A stretch of 64,000 nt of DNA from NCBI RefSeq assembly GCF_022414535.1, contig NZ_JADWYM010000025.1:43226-107225 (forward strand). Direction: 5' to 3'. This DNA is from Streptomyces sp. MUM 2J. Lineage in GTDB: Bacteria; Actinomycetota; Actinomycetes; Streptomycetales; Streptomycetaceae. The notes under the pieces are model-generated. The model made no database searches. It was not told the DNA's origin and was given only the letters and a program-made list of their open reading frames with translations. Within the stretch, counting starts at the first letter, position 1, and each line of letters opens with the position of its first letter. This document shows, piece by piece, positions 52,934 through 63,450 of this stretch. Made by a program: the position numbers and the translations under genes.

Positions 52934-55723
52934 TCACCGGTGTCCGGTGAACTCCACGACCTGCTGGTAGGTCGGCCGGTTCTGCCAGCCGATCCGGTCG
53001 TGCTTGATGCCGCCGAGGGGACGCTGGACGATCGAGTCGGCACACCACTGGTCACCGGCCGAGCACTGGCCGTCGCCCGGGTAGACCTGGGAGGCGGTCC
53101 TGCCCGCCGCTTCCTTCAGGGTGCCGATCAGGACGTCCCGGCAGCCGGTGAGGCTGCCGCCGCCGCAGTAGGTCCGGGCGAGGGGCCCCTGGACCGGCTC
53201 GCCGAGCACCGCGCGGATGTCCTTGTCGACATAGCTCCACCAGCCGTACTGGAAGGAGCTTCCGGCGTGCGCCCCGGTGGGGCCGTGGCCGGCGGACGGC
53301 GCCTCGTCGACCGGCAGGTTGGCGGTGAGGGCGGAGTACAGGTCGCTGCCGAGGCCGGGCTCGAACTCGGCCTTGACCAGCAGCGGCCACCAGGCGTCGA
53401 GGATGCGGATCGCCTCCGCGTCGGCGTACTTCCTTGATCCCGCCGACGTCTCGGTACGCCGGGCGCCGGCGGCGACCCAGGACTGGAGCCTGCTCACCGC
53501 CGCGGCTGCCGTGGGGTCGGTCACCGGTGACCCGGTGACGACCTTGAGCAGGTCCGGCAGCACGTCCTCGGCGCGCAGGTCGGACACGCCCGCCTCGGCC
53601 ATCGCCTGCACGAGGGAGGTGCGGGTGACGCCGCCGGCGGAGACCAGCCTCTTCACGCGGTCGTCGAGCAGGTTGCCGCGGTGCACCGAGCCGTTGCCCC
53701 AGGAGGCGGCGGCGTAGCCCTCGGCCTGCTTGTTGTTCCAGGAGATGTAGTAGTCCTGGTCGAGGGAGTTGGGGTGGGCGGACGGCGGGGTGTAGTCGGC
53801 GGTGTTGGGCACCGGGTCCCAGCCGCGCCACTCGTACTCGGGCCGCGCCCACACCGGGAACCCGGCGTCGACTCCGTCGGCGCGCACGGGGTTGTCACCG
53901 CTGTTGTAGTACGCGGTGTGCCGGTCGTCGGCGTAGAACCAGTTGAACGTGTAGTTGATGTGCTGCACCGCGCTCTGGAAGGACGCGGGGCCGGTGACGT
54001 AGCCGGGGTCGTTCAGCATCTGGAAGCCGATGATCGAGTCGGCCTCGTGGAGGAACGACGAACGCAGGCTGGTGTAGGCGACCTTCTTGCCGCCCACGGT
54101 CGCGCGGTACTCGACCGGGCCGTACGCCGTGCGCCAGACCCGCATGGTGTAGGAGCCCTCGGCCGTTCCGTCGGCGACCGTCGGCTTCCAGGCGTTCTTC
54201 CGCTCCACCTTGTCCATGGCGGTGCAGGTCCCTCGGTAGAGGTAGTGGTAGTCGTCCTGGCACAGCTCGACGGCGTAGGTGTCGATGATGTCCTGACCGG
54301 AGGTGGTGGCACTCCAGGCGTAGTCCTGGCCACGGCCGAGTTCGACGTAGAAGCTCAGTCCGGCGAAGGAGGCGCCGCGGGCGCTGAGTCCCGGACCCTG
54401 GATCTCCTGGAGCATCAGCAGCTGCGGGGCGAAGTAGCCGGTCTGCGGCCCGAAGACGGCGACGGGGTGCCCGCTCGCGGTGTGCTCGCCGCTGACCACA
54501 AGGGCGTTGGACATGCCGCGCCGGGCGGAACTGACGGCCGCCTTCGCCGCCGCGGTGGAGGCTCCGGTCGCGGCGCTGGTCACGGCGCTGCCGGTGCGGT
54601 CGTGGACGAGGGGCTCCGGGGTCACCGAGCCGGGGTCGGGCAGTGCCGTGCCGCGGGGGTCGTCGGGGCGGGTGGCGTACGGGAAGCTCTGGCCGTCGTG
54701 GACGGTGAGGACGGCTTCGGGGTCGTTGCGCTCACGGAAGGACTCCCAGACCTCGGTGCCCTCCTTCACGCCGTACTTGGCCTGTGCGGCGAGCAGCGAG
54801 AGGGCGTTGTTGACCTCGCCGCCGCCCCCGGAGCCGAAGAGTGCGCCGACGACCGAGCCGAGCGCCACCAGGTCGGTGATCTTGAAGTGGGCGATGGTGC
54901 CGGCGTTGGTGATGGCGTTCTTGTGGCCGGTCAGGACGTACTCGCCGGGGAAGTACCGGCCCCTGTCCGAGGCGTCGATGTAGGCGTTGATGCCCGCCAG
55001 GTAGGCGTCGGCGTCGGCGAGGGCCTGCCGGCCCCGGTCGCCGTTGGTCGTGACGGCGCGGTCGATCTGGGCCTGGAGCTCGGCCTCCGTGTAGGGCGCG
55101 TTGCGCCAGAACTGCTGCTCCAGCCCCTGGTTGGCGGCGGCGCCGCCGGCGAAGGAGGTCAACTGGCCGCGGCCGACGTGCCGGAAGACGTCCATCAGCC
55201 ACAGCCGGTCCTGGGCCGCGGCGTAGCCGGCGCCGAACTCGGTGCCGTAGCGGGTGGTGCCGGTGATGTGCGGGACACCCGTCTTCTTGTCGCGGACGAT
55301 GGTGACGTCGGTGCGGCCCGCGGGCCTCTGGGTGGACGCTATCCGGTCGGAGGGGACGCCGAAGGAGGCGTCGTTGAAGAAGGTGTTGATCTTCTCCGCG
55401 GTGAGGGTGGGGTAGCCGGTGGCCAGGTTCGCGTACGGGCCGAGCTGGTCCTCGGAGTGCCACGGCTGGGTGCCGAAGGCCTGGTTGAACAGGATCTGGA
55501 CGAGGGTGGCGTTGCCGTTCTCGCCGGGCGGGAGGATGTCCGAGCACCGGCCGCCGCAGTAGTCGTTCACGGCGGTGGTGCTGGTGGCCGCCACCGCTGG
55601 TGTGGAAAGCGGCGACAAAAGCCCGGCCAAGAGCGCGCATGCGCCGGCGGCCTTCAGGAACCCGGGGAACCTGCGAGGAGTTCTCAGTCTGTCAGCGGTG
55701 CTTCGTGGGGTGCGCCATGACAT
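52934..55723 (-). CDS. Secreted penicillin/aculeacin-type acylase (Ntn hydrolase)
   Basis: A 929-residue secreted amidase. The signal peptide is about residues 1-46 (ending STPAVAATS). The alpha chain includes GVPHITGTTRYGTEFGAGYAAAQDRLWLMD. An autocleavage site before Ser in RRGMSNALVV makes the N-terminal nucleophile of the beta chain, followed by GHPVAVFGPQTGY and an Asn in the NNKQAEGY region. Family members cleave acyl side chains from lipopeptides, beta-lactams or acyl-homoserine lactones; which applies is unknown. The ATG has TAGGAG upstream. It appears monocistronic. Confidence 0.92.
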   Translation of the reverse strand: MSWRTPRSTADRLRTPRRFPGFLKAAGACALLAGLLSPLSTPAVAATSTTAVNDYCGGRCSDILPPGENGNATLVQILFNQAFGTQPWHSEDQLGPYANLATGYPTLTAEKINTFFNDASFGVPSDRIASTQRPAGRTDVTIVRDKKTGVPHITGTTRYGTEFGAGYAAAQDRLWLMDVFRHVGRGQLTSFAGGAAANQGLEQQFWRNAPYTEAELQAQIDRAVTTNGDRGRQALADADAYLAGINAYIDASDRGRYFPGEYVLTGHKNAITNAGTIAHFKITDLVALGSVVGALFGSGGGGEVNNALSLLAAQAKYGVKEGTEVWESFRERNDPEAVLTVHDGQSFPYATRPDDPRGTALPDPGSVTPEPLVHDRTGSAVTSAATGASTAAAKAAVSSARRGMSNALVVSGEHTASGHPVAVFGPQTGYFAPQLLMLQEIQGPGLSARGASFAGLSFYVELGRGQDYAWSATTSGQDIIDTYAVELCQDDYHYLYRGTCTAMDKVERKNAWKPTVADGTAEGSYTMRVWRTAYGPVEYRATVGGKKVAYTSLRSSFLHEADSIIGFQMLNDPGYVTGPASFQSAVQHINYTFNWFYADDRHTAYYNSGDNPVRADGVDAGFPVWARPEYEWRGWDPVPNTADYTPPSAHPNSLDQDYYISWNNKQAEGYAAASWGNGSVHRGNLLDDRVKRLVSAGGVTRTSLVQAMAEAGVSDLRAEDVLPDLLKVVTGSPVTDPTAAAAVSRLQSWVAAGARRTETSAGSRKYADAEAIRILDAWWPLLVKAEFEPGLGSDLYSALTANLPVDEAPSAGHGPTGAHAGSSFQYGWWSYVDKDIRAVLGEPVQGPLARTYCGGGSLTGCRDVLIGTLKEAAGRTASQVYPGDGQCSAGDQWCADSIVQRPLGGIKHDRIGWQNRPTYQQVVEFTGHR

Positions 55724-56063
55724 GGGCGGCTCCTACCGACGTGGGGTTGGCCGGATGTTACCGGCGGTATCCCCGCGTTTGAAGATGAACATGCGTCAAC
55801 TTTCAGCGCTTCAACGGGAGTCCGGGAGGTCAAGCAGGGCGGCGTTATGGACGGCATCGGCAATCGGATGGAGCCGAATCGCCTGTCGACACGTCTACTC
55901 GGCGATGTCGAAGGACGACGGGGGGCGGGCAAGGAGGAAGGACGACGGACGACGCCGGAGGACACCGAACGGCGCCGGACGCCGTCGGGCCGCGGGCACG
56001 GAGGCGTGCGATGGGGCCGACACGACCGACGTACAGGTGCAGGTGTGAGGGAGGTGCAAGGCG
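55724..56063. other. 340-bp intergenic region upstream of the acylase gene
   Basis: The left part is AT-richer and has an inverted TTGAAG/CTTCAA pair (about 55779-55815), a possible regulatory site for the minus-strand acylase. The right part (55905-55990) carries several GGACGACGG-like repeats. No gene is recognised. Confidence 0.4.
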
Positions 56064-56669
56064 ATGGCCGGATTCCGAAGCCTGGCGAGACAGGTGCGGG
56101 ACCCGCGGTGCGATCTGGCGCTGCGGCGGTACTCACTGCGCAAGTGCCTTGAAAGGTTCGCCCCTTACGGACACAGGGCGACCTGGGACCATCTGTGCAC
56201 GCACTGGGGCTTCGGCCCCGAGGACAGGTCCCCCGACCCGGTGCGGCTCGTGGCCGCGCTGGACGAGCTGGAGGAGGCGCGGTCGGTGTGGCTGGCCTAT
56301 GAGGCCGGGTTCGCCGAACGGCGCAGGAAGGAGAAGCACGACGGGCTGCGCCGGCCGGGCAGCGTGGACGACTGGCACCGGCTGACCTGGGGCGGCTTCG
56401 GTGTCGCCTGGTGCGACGACCCACGGGTCCACCCCCGGGAGCCGCTGGCGGAGGTGCTGCGGCGGCTGATCGCGACTCTGGAGCGCGCACCCGGGTCGGG
56501 CTGCCCGGTCTGCGGCGGGGCGCGCCTGATGTGGCGGTACGACCTGGACCACGAGCCCTCCTCGGGTCCGGTCTGCGCGGACTGCGGGATCCTCGTCCCC
56601 CGTCCGGTACTCACACCCGAGGCCCTGGCGCACGCCAGGCGCGGCGGGCGGCTGCTGGTGTCGGCCTAG
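56064..56669 (+). CDS. Conserved hypothetical protein with C-terminal zinc ribbon
   Basis: A 201-residue protein of unknown function. Residues about 145-185 contain CPVCGG and CADCG, a four-Cys zinc-ribbon pattern. The N-terminal part is Arg-rich and helical (RQVRDPRCDLALRRYSLRKCLERFAPYGH). Coding bias is normal for the genome. The ATG follows GAGGGAGGTGCAAGG. Confidence 0.72.
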   Translation: MAGFRSLARQVRDPRCDLALRRYSLRKCLERFAPYGHRATWDHLCTHWGFGPEDRSPDPVRLVAALDELEEARSVWLAYEAGFAERRRKEKHDGLRRPGSVDDWHRLTWGGFGVAWCDDPRVHPREPLAEVLRRLIATLERAPGSGCPVCGGARLMWRYDLDHEPSSGPVCADCGILVPRPVLTPEALAHARRGGRLLVSA

Positions 56670-56916
56670 AGGCGCGGGGGTGCGCCGGGGATGCCGCACC
56701 CCCTGTGCGAGCCCGGACCGGGACCAGCGTCCGCGGGACGGGCATCATCGGAGCATGCGGGTCCACCTCGACGGGGCGCGGGGCCACCGACGGAGCGGTG
56801 GTTCCCCTGACGCCGCACGCGAGGGCCGCCGCCGCGGCCGATGCCGTCGCGGCCTGAGCGCCCACCGCGGACGCCACACCGCCGGTCCGTTGACAGCCGC
56901 CCTCCCGGCGACCATG

Positions 56917-56932
56917 CTAAGCAGTTGCTTAG
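56917..56932. promoter_or_regulatory. TetR-type operator in the MaoC gene promoter
   Basis: CTAAGCAGTTGCTTAG is a perfect 16-bp palindrome. TTGACA at 56890-56895 precedes it by about the spacing of a -35, so the palindrome would overlap the -10/start site. A related sequence, 13 of 16 bases identical, lies upstream of the tetR gene at 58209-58224. Confidence 0.8.
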
Positions 56933-56955
56933 TCATCACACGAGAGGCCGGGACC

Positions 56956-57417
56956 ATGGCAGAGCCGAGGATCTTCACGTCCGCCGACGAGCTGCGGGCG
57001 GCGGTGGGTGAGCAGCTGGGGTACACCGACTGGCTGGAGGTCGACCAGAAGCGGATCGACCTGTTCGCCGAGGCCACCGGCGACCACCAGTGGATCCACG
57101 TCGACCCGGAGAAGGCCGCCACGGGGCCGTTCGGGACCACGATCGCCCACGGGTACCTCACCCTGTCGCTGCTGCCCCTGTTCGGACCGCAGCTCATCGC
57201 CGTCGAGGGCGTGAAGATGGGCGTCAACTACGGGACGAACAAGGTCCGCTTCCCCGCCCCGGTACCGGTGGGCTCGCGACTGCGCGCCACCGCGGCCGTC
57301 ACCGGCGTCGAGGACGTGCCCGGCGGCATCCAGGTCGCCGTCGCCTTCACCGTGGAGCGCGAGGGCGGAGACAAGCCGGTGTGCGTCGCGGAGTCGGTCT
57401 CGCGCTACTACCTGTGA
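56956..57417 (+). CDS. MaoC-like (R)-specific enoyl-CoA hydratase/dehydratase
   Basis: A 153-residue hot-dog-fold protein. The hydratase 2 motif ATGDHQWIHVDPEKA contains the catalytic Asp and His, with the family segment IAHGYLTLSLLPLF. It would hydrate enoyl-CoA in fatty acid breakdown or related pathways. The ATG at 56956 has GAGAGG upstream. It is convergent with the tetR gene that shares its palindrome. Confidence 0.92.
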   Translation: MAEPRIFTSADELRAAVGEQLGYTDWLEVDQKRIDLFAEATGDHQWIHVDPEKAATGPFGTTIAHGYLTLSLLPLFGPQLIAVEGVKMGVNYGTNKVRFPAPVPVGSRLRATAAVTGVEDVPGGIQVAVAFTVEREGGDKPVCVAESVSRYYL

Positions 57418-57532
57418 GGCCCGGGGCCGACACGCCCGCCCCGGCCGGAGCGGTCCCGGAGGCGCTGCCGTCACCGGACCGGTCCCGGCAGCGGGCGGGC
57501 GGCGCCGGTGACCGCCCGGCCGCAGCGGCGGA

Positions 57533-58159
57533 CTACCTGCCGGCTCCCACCATCCGCAGCACGAGGTCGGCGTAGAGCGCGCCGACCTCGTCCGGGGTGC
57601 GGGGGCCGTTCACGTTGAACCAGCGCGCGACGTCGATGCACAGCGACAGCACGGCCAGCGTGGTGCCCGGCACGTCGGGGACGTCGAACTCGCCCGCCGC
57701 GACGCCGTCCTCGATGATCCGGCGGACCTCCGCGTTCACCTGGCGGCGCAGCCCCACGATCTCGGCGCGGGCCTCCGCCCCGAGCGAGTCCAGCTCGTAC
57801 TGCACGACCCGCGCGGTGGTGCGCCCGCCGGCGTGCCAGCGGACGAAGGAGCTGACCGCGTCCGCGAGCCGCTCGGAGGGGGTGCCCTCGCGCCCGGCAG
57901 CGGTCCGCAGGATGTCCAGTGCCTTCTCGTGGCCGATGCGGCTGATCCGGTGGAGCAGCTCTTCCTTCGTCTTGTAGTGGATGTAGAGCGCGGCCGGGCT
58001 CATGCCGGCGCGGCCCGCGATGTCGCGGGTGGTCGTGGCGTGGTAGCCGCGCTCGGCGAAGGCCTCCACGGCGGCGATCAGCAGTCGCCGGGCCGCGTCC
58101 GGGGTGACCTCGCCCCACGGCTGCATCTCGCCGCCGGCCGTCTCCTCCGCCGTACTCAT
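57533..58159 (-). CDS. TetR-family regulator linked to the MaoC gene
   Basis: A 208-residue TetR protein. The DNA-binding helices are in EAFAERGYHATTTRDIAGRA and GMSPAALYIHYKTKEELL (about residues 31-70). The C-terminal domain resembles KstR-like TetR regulators that sense acyl-CoA compounds. The ATG at 58159 is preferred over an upstream ATG at 58198. The palindrome 50-65 nt upstream (58209-58224) suggests autoregulation. Confidence 0.9.
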   Translation of the reverse strand: MSTAEETAGGEMQPWGEVTPDAARRLLIAAVEAFAERGYHATTTRDIAGRAGMSPAALYIHYKTKEELLHRISRIGHEKALDILRTAAGREGTPSERLADAVSSFVRWHAGGRTTARVVQYELDSLGAEARAEIVGLRRQVNAEVRRIIEDGVAAGEFDVPDVPGTTLAVLSLCIDVARWFNVNGPRTPDEVGALYADLVLRMVGAGR

Positions 58160-58208
58160 CGCTTGTTCGCCCCTCTCGGTGACAGGAGCCCCCACCATAC
58201 CGCCGAAG

Positions 58209-58224
58209 GTGAGCGGTTGCTTAG
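58209..58224. promoter_or_regulatory. TetR-type operator upstream of the tetR gene at 57533
   Basis: GTGAGCGGTTGCTTAG matches the MaoC promoter palindrome at 13 of 16 positions, with one half-site perfect. Confidence 0.65.
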
Positions 58225-58276
58225 AGCACCTGCTCGGACAGGGTCGTGAACCGGCCGCGGGGATCCGCCGCGCGCC

Positions 58277-58564
58277 TCAGAGCTTCTCGAAGGGGTCGTG
58301 CTCGGCGAGCAGCTTCTCCAGCCGCGCCTGGTCGACCCGGCTGACGATCCGCCCGGCCTCCTGCCGGTCCCGGACGACCTTGGCGAGGGTGAAGGACGAC
58401 GTGACAAGGTACAGGACGGCGATGGCGAGGAAGCCGCGGACCCAGCCGTCGGCGCTCGGCCGGAAGATCCCGACGGCGGTGGCGGCCATGGCGGCGGCGA
58501 AGGAGACGACGGCCTGACCGTGGAAAGCCGCCGTGTTCTGCTGTCTGACCGGTGTGTCACTCAT
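58277..58564 (-). CDS. YiaA/YiaB-family small membrane protein
   Basis: A 95-residue protein with two transmembrane helices (AVVSFAAAMAATAVGIF and GFLAIAVLYLVTSSFTLA) and a charged C-terminal helix. Function unknown. The ATG at 58564 is chosen over a longer frame; the ribosome binding site is weak. Confidence 0.82.
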   Translation of the reverse strand: MSDTPVRQQNTAAFHGQAVVSFAAAMAATAVGIFRPSADGWVRGFLAIAVLYLVTSSFTLAKVVRDRQEAGRIVSRVDQARLEKLLAEHDPFEKL

Positions 58565-58604
58565 GGGACCAGGTTCGGCGGACACGGCCACCGCCACATC
58601 CGCC

Positions 58605-58680
58605 GGCGTACTCAGTCGACACTCAGAGCACTCGCAGTACTCAGAGAACTCAAAGCACCCGGAGCACTCAGAACGCCGAC
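58605..58680. repeat. Degenerate ACTCAG-type short repeat
   Basis: Between the YiaA-like and acyl-CoA dehydrogenase genes the motif (A)CTCAGA/GCACTC recurs about every 8-10 bp for 70 bp, with an AT content higher than its surroundings. It probably includes the last codons or 3' leader of the dehydrogenase transcript. Confidence 0.5.
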
Positions 58681-59819
58681 ACTCCCGTCAGCGCCCGCCC
58701 GATGACGAGCTTCTGGATCTGACTCGTGCCCTCGTAGAGGGTCATCACGCGCGCGTCCCGCAGCAGCTTGCCCGCCGGGTACTCGTCGATGTAGCCGTAG
58801 CCGCCGAAGACCTGGAGAGCGTTGTTGGCGGCGCGGACGGCCGCCTCCGAGGCGAAGAGCTTGGCCTTGGAGGACTCCACGGCGAAGGGCAGGCCGCGGT
58901 CGATCAGGTCGGCCACGCGCCAGGTCAGCAGCCGCGCGGCGTCCACGTCGACGGCGATGTCGCTGATCAGCTCCTGCACCAGCTGGTGGTGGGCGATGGT
59001 CCTGCCGAACTGCTCGCGCTCCCCCGCGTACCGCACCGCCGCGTCCAGCGCGGCCTGCGCTATGCCGACGCAGCCCGCCGCCACCGACATCCGCCCCTTG
59101 GCCAGGGCCGACATGGCGACCTTGAAGCCCCGGCCCTCCTCGCCCAGCAGCGCGGAGGCCGGCACGCGCACGTCCTCAAGGACCAGTTCGGCGGTCGCCT
59201 GGCCGCGCAGCCCGAGCTTGCCGTGCAGGGTGCGGCGGGTCAGCCCCGGGGTGGCGGCCGGGACCAGGAAGGCGGAGACGCCCCGGTGCCCGGGGGCGTC
59301 CGTGGAACGGGCGAAGAGCAGGACGACGTCCGCCCAGGTGCCGTTGGTGATGAAGGTCTTGGTGCCGTTGATGACGTAGTCGTCGCCGTCGCGCACCGCC
59401 CGGGTGGCGAGGTTGCCGGCGTCGGAGCCGGTGCCCGGCTCGGTGAGGCCGAAGCAGCCGACCAGTTCACCGGCGGTGAGGCCGGGCAGCCACCGCCGCT
59501 TCTGCTCCTCGCTCCCCCAGGCCGCGATCGTCTTGGCGACCAGTCCGAGCGAGACGGAGACGATGCCGCGCACGGAGGAGTCGCCGCGCCCCAGCTCCTC
59601 CGTCACCAGGCAGTAGGCCAGGTGGTCGCCGCCACAGCCGCCGTACTCCTCGTCGACGGTGAGTCCGAGGAAACCGACCTCGCCCAGCTTCTTCACGATC
59701 GAGCGGTCGACCTCCTCGGCCCGGTCCCAGGTGACCGCGTTCGGGGCGATCTCGCGCTCGACGAAGTCCCGGGCGAGCCGCCGCACGGCCACCTGCTCCC
59801 CGCTGAGCTCCAGGTTCAT
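58668..59819 (-). CDS. Acyl-CoA dehydrogenase
   Basis: A 383-residue acyl-CoA dehydrogenase. It has LTEPGTGSDAGN and FITNGTWADVVLLFAR in the FAD/substrate region, the signature YAGEREQFGRTIAHHQ, GGYGYIDEYPAGKLLRDARV, and the catalytic-type Glu in LYEGTSQIQKLVIGR. The ATG at 59819 starts the conserved region; the upstream frame extension has no site. Divergent from the tetR gene at 59909, with a shared palindrome between them. Confidence 0.94.
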   Translation of the reverse strand: MNLELSGEQVAVRRLARDFVEREIAPNAVTWDRAEEVDRSIVKKLGEVGFLGLTVDEEYGGCGGDHLAYCLVTEELGRGDSSVRGIVSVSLGLVAKTIAAWGSEEQKRRWLPGLTAGELVGCFGLTEPGTGSDAGNLATRAVRDGDDYVINGTKTFITNGTWADVVLLFARSTDAPGHRGVSAFLVPAATPGLTRRTLHGKLGLRGQATAELVLEDVRVPASALLGEEGRGFKVAMSALAKGRMSVAAGCVGIAQAALDAAVRYAGEREQFGRTIAHHQLVQELISDIAVDVDAARLLTWRVADLIDRGLPFAVESSKAKLFASEAAVRAANNALQVFGGYGYIDEYPAGKLLRDARVMTLYEGTSQIQKLVIGRALTGVSAF

Positions 59820-59863
59820 CAGAGACCACCCCACAGATCGCGAACTTTGAAAGCCGTACATTT

Positions 59864-59882
59864 AAATTAGCACTGCTAGTTT
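59864..59882. promoter_or_regulatory. TetR-type operator between ACAD and tetR genes
   Basis: AAATTAGCACTGCTAGTTT has arms AAAYTAGC and GCTAGTTT around 3 nt. An equivalent 19-bp site with the same arms lies at 63320-63338. It sits in the 89-bp divergent promoter, 27 nt upstream of the tetR start. Confidence 0.8.
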
Positions 59883-59908
59883 CCAGGTGCAGCCCTACTA
59901 TGTGCGCC

Positions 59909-60541
59909 ATGGCCCGACCGCGCAAGCCCCTCCTCAGCACCGACCGCATCGTCGAAACGGCACGGGAACTCGTGGACACGGAAGGCCTGTCGGCCGTCTC
60001 CACGCGCCGGCTCGCCGCCGAGCTGGGGGTGAGCGGGCCCTCCCTGTACAACCACTTCCGCACCAAGGACGAGATCCTGGAGGCGGTCGCCGACTCGGTG
60101 AGCGGCCAGGTCGACCTCTCGATGTTCGAGGGCGGCCGGGAGTGGCGGACCGCGCTGCACGACTGGGCCGTCTCCTACCGGGCGGCCCTGCGGGACCACC
60201 CGAACATCGTCCCGGTCCTCGCCCGCGGCCCCGGGCGCCGCCCGGCCGCCCTGCGCCTCGCCGACGCCGTCTACGGCGCGATGGTGGAGGCGGGCTGGCC
60301 GCCGTCGCAGGCGACCTCGATCGGCGCGCTGATGCGGTACTTCATCATGGGCTCCGTCCTCGGCTCCTTCGCCGGGGGCTTCGTCGAGGACCCGAACGCC
60401 TACGACCCCGCCGACTACCCGCACCTCGGCCAGGCCCACCTCCTCGCCGAGCAGCAGGAGAAGATCGACGAGCGGGCCTTCGAGACGGGACTGACGGCAC
60501 TGCTGGACGGCCTGGCGCAGCAGTACGCCCACCTGCGGTGA
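59909..60541 (+). CDS. TetR-family regulator of the acyl-CoA/aldehyde genes
   Basis: A 210-residue TetR protein. The helix-turn-helix spans STDRIVETARELVDTEGLSA to LYNHFRTKDEILEAV (about residues 11-55); a TetR_C-like ligand domain follows. A -10-like TACTAT lies 7 nt before the ATG at 59909, so the transcript may be leaderless; an ATG three codons earlier is the alternative. It is divergent from the acyl-CoA dehydrogenase it probably represses. Confidence 0.9.
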   Translation: MARPRKPLLSTDRIVETARELVDTEGLSAVSTRRLAAELGVSGPSLYNHFRTKDEILEAVADSVSGQVDLSMFEGGREWRTALHDWAVSYRAALRDHPNIVPVLARGPGRRPAALRLADAVYGAMVEAGWPPSQATSIGALMRYFIMGSVLGSFAGGFVEDPNAYDPADYPHLGQAHLLAEQQEKIDERAFETGLTALLDGLAQQYAHLR

Positions 60542-60542
60542 C

Positions 60543-60605
60543 GACGCGTCCCGGCATGCGGCAGGGACGCGTCGGCGCTGGCCGAAGCATCCCTGCCGCA
60601 TGCCG
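60543..60605 (+). terminator. tetR terminator with two mutually exclusive hairpins
   Basis: The main hairpin pairs 60552-60567 with 60590-60605 (16 bp perfect, 22-nt loop). An alternative hairpin pairs 60543-60552 with 60564-60573 (10 bp perfect). They overlap and cannot coexist. The rest of the gap to 60794 holds no gene. Confidence 0.75.
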
Positions 60606-60794
60606 CGGGCGGCCCAGGCGCGCGAGTCGGCGTGATCGCGCCCCCCGCGCACCGGCTGGCCCGGTGAGCGGCAGGCAGGCCGAGGAACCGCCCGCAGGCC
60701 GGTCGCACGGCCGGGCCGTGGGCCCGGCATCGCGGCCGGCGCCCGGAAGCCCCGGACGGCGGGCGGGCGCGACGGCCGCGCCCGCCCGCAGCGG

Positions 60795-61877
60795 TCAGAA
60801 GACGATCAGCGCCCGGCCGCCCTTGCCCGCGAGCATGTTCTCGAAGGCCGCGGGGATGCCGTCGAGCGCGATGCGCTCGGTCACCAGGGCGCCGAGGTCG
60901 AGCCGGCCCGCCCGGACGTGCTCGGCCAGGACCGGGAGGTCGGCGGCGGGGTCGCAGTTGCCGTAGACGCACCCGGACAGGGTGCGTCCCCAGTGGAAGA
61001 TCTCCAGAGCGTTGAAGGTGACCTGCTGGTCCTTGCCGCCGATGCCGACGACCGTGGTGCGGCCGCCGCGGCGGGTGGAGTCCCAGGCGGCGCGGATCGA
61101 GACCGCGCGGCCGACGCACTCCACGGCCACGTCCACACCGTGCCGGCCGGTGAGCGCGCGGATCTCGCGGGCGGTGCCGTCGGAGGCGAGCACGTACTCG
61201 GTGGCACCGGCCGCCCTCGCCAGTTCCTCCTTCTCCGGGGAGACGTCGACCGCGACGATCGTCGACGCGCCCGCGATGCGGGCCGCCTGCAGCGTCGCGA
61301 GCCCCACCCCGCCGACGCCGAAGACGGCCACCGTCTCGCCCGGGCGGACCTTCGCAGCGTGGTGGACGGCGCCGTACCCGGTGAGGACGGCGCAGCCGAG
61401 GAGGGCCGCGTCGGTGAGCGGGACACCGTCCGGGAGCGGCAGGGCGCAGGAGGCCGGCACGACCGTCTCCTCGGCGAACGCGGCGACGTTGAGGCCGGGG
61501 TGGAGGTCCGTGCCGTCGGTGGTGCGGGCGTGGACGCCGGCGGCGCCGTTCAGCGCGTTGGCGCACAGCCAGACCTCGCCGAGCGAGCAGGCGTGGCAGG
61601 TGCCGCACGAGGGGGCCCAGTTCAGCACGACGGCATCGCCGGGGGCGAGGTGGCCGACGCCCTCCCCGACGGCGACGACGGTGCCCGCGCCCTCGTGGCC
61701 CAGGACGGCGGGGACCGGCACCCGCATGGTGCCGTTGGACAGGGACAGGTCGGAGTGGCAGACCCCGGCGGCGGCGAGCCGGACGCGGACCTGGCCGGGC
61801 CCGGGGTCGGGCAGGACGATCTCGGCGAGCTCCAGCGGAGCGCCGATGGCGGGGAGTACGGCAGCGCGGACAGCCAT
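60795..61877 (-). CDS. Zinc-dependent alcohol dehydrogenase (MDR, class III-like)
   Basis: A 360-residue medium-chain alcohol dehydrogenase. Catalytic-zinc ligands are in AAGVCHSDLS and GHEGAG. The structural-zinc cysteines follow in SCGTCHACSLGEVWLC, and the NAD-binding motif is AVFGVGGVGLATLQAA followed by acidic VAVD. It would oxidise an alcohol to the aldehyde used by the adjacent dehydrogenase. The ATG at 61877 is 18 nt after the aldehyde dehydrogenase stop, so they form an operon. Confidence 0.93.
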   Translation of the reverse strand: MAVRAAVLPAIGAPLELAEIVLPDPGPGQVRVRLAAAGVCHSDLSLSNGTMRVPVPAVLGHEGAGTVVAVGEGVGHLAPGDAVVLNWAPSCGTCHACSLGEVWLCANALNGAAGVHARTTDGTDLHPGLNVAAFAEETVVPASCALPLPDGVPLTDAALLGCAVLTGYGAVHHAAKVRPGETVAVFGVGGVGLATLQAARIAGASTIVAVDVSPEKEELARAAGATEYVLASDGTAREIRALTGRHGVDVAVECVGRAVSIRAAWDSTRRGGRTTVVGIGGKDQQVTFNALEIFHWGRTLSGCVYGNCDPAADLPVLAEHVRAGRLDLGALVTERIALDGIPAAFENMLAGKGGRALIVF

Positions 61878-61894
61878 GACGGGCAACAACTCTC

Positions 61895-63283
<1,389 letters not shown>

Positions 63284-63319
63284 CGTGCTCCTCCCGGACC
63301 GGTCTCGTCTCCGGCACAT

Positions 63320-63338
63320 AAACTAGCGGCGTTAGTTT
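63320..63338. promoter_or_regulatory. TetR-type operator of the aldehyde dehydrogenase operon
   Basis: AAACTAGCGGCGTTAGTTT matches the divergent acyl-CoA dehydrogenase/tetR site (59864-59882) in arm sequence and in its 19-bp length, and is similarly preceded by CA-T-A bases. Confidence 0.78.
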
Positions 63339-63450
63339 TCGGGCGCCAGGGGGTCGCCGCTGACGCCCGATGATGCCACCGGCCCGGGGTGGGCCGGCGC
63401 AGGGGAGGGCGGGGAGAACGGAGAGAGCGGGGAAGGAGGACGGGCGGGCG

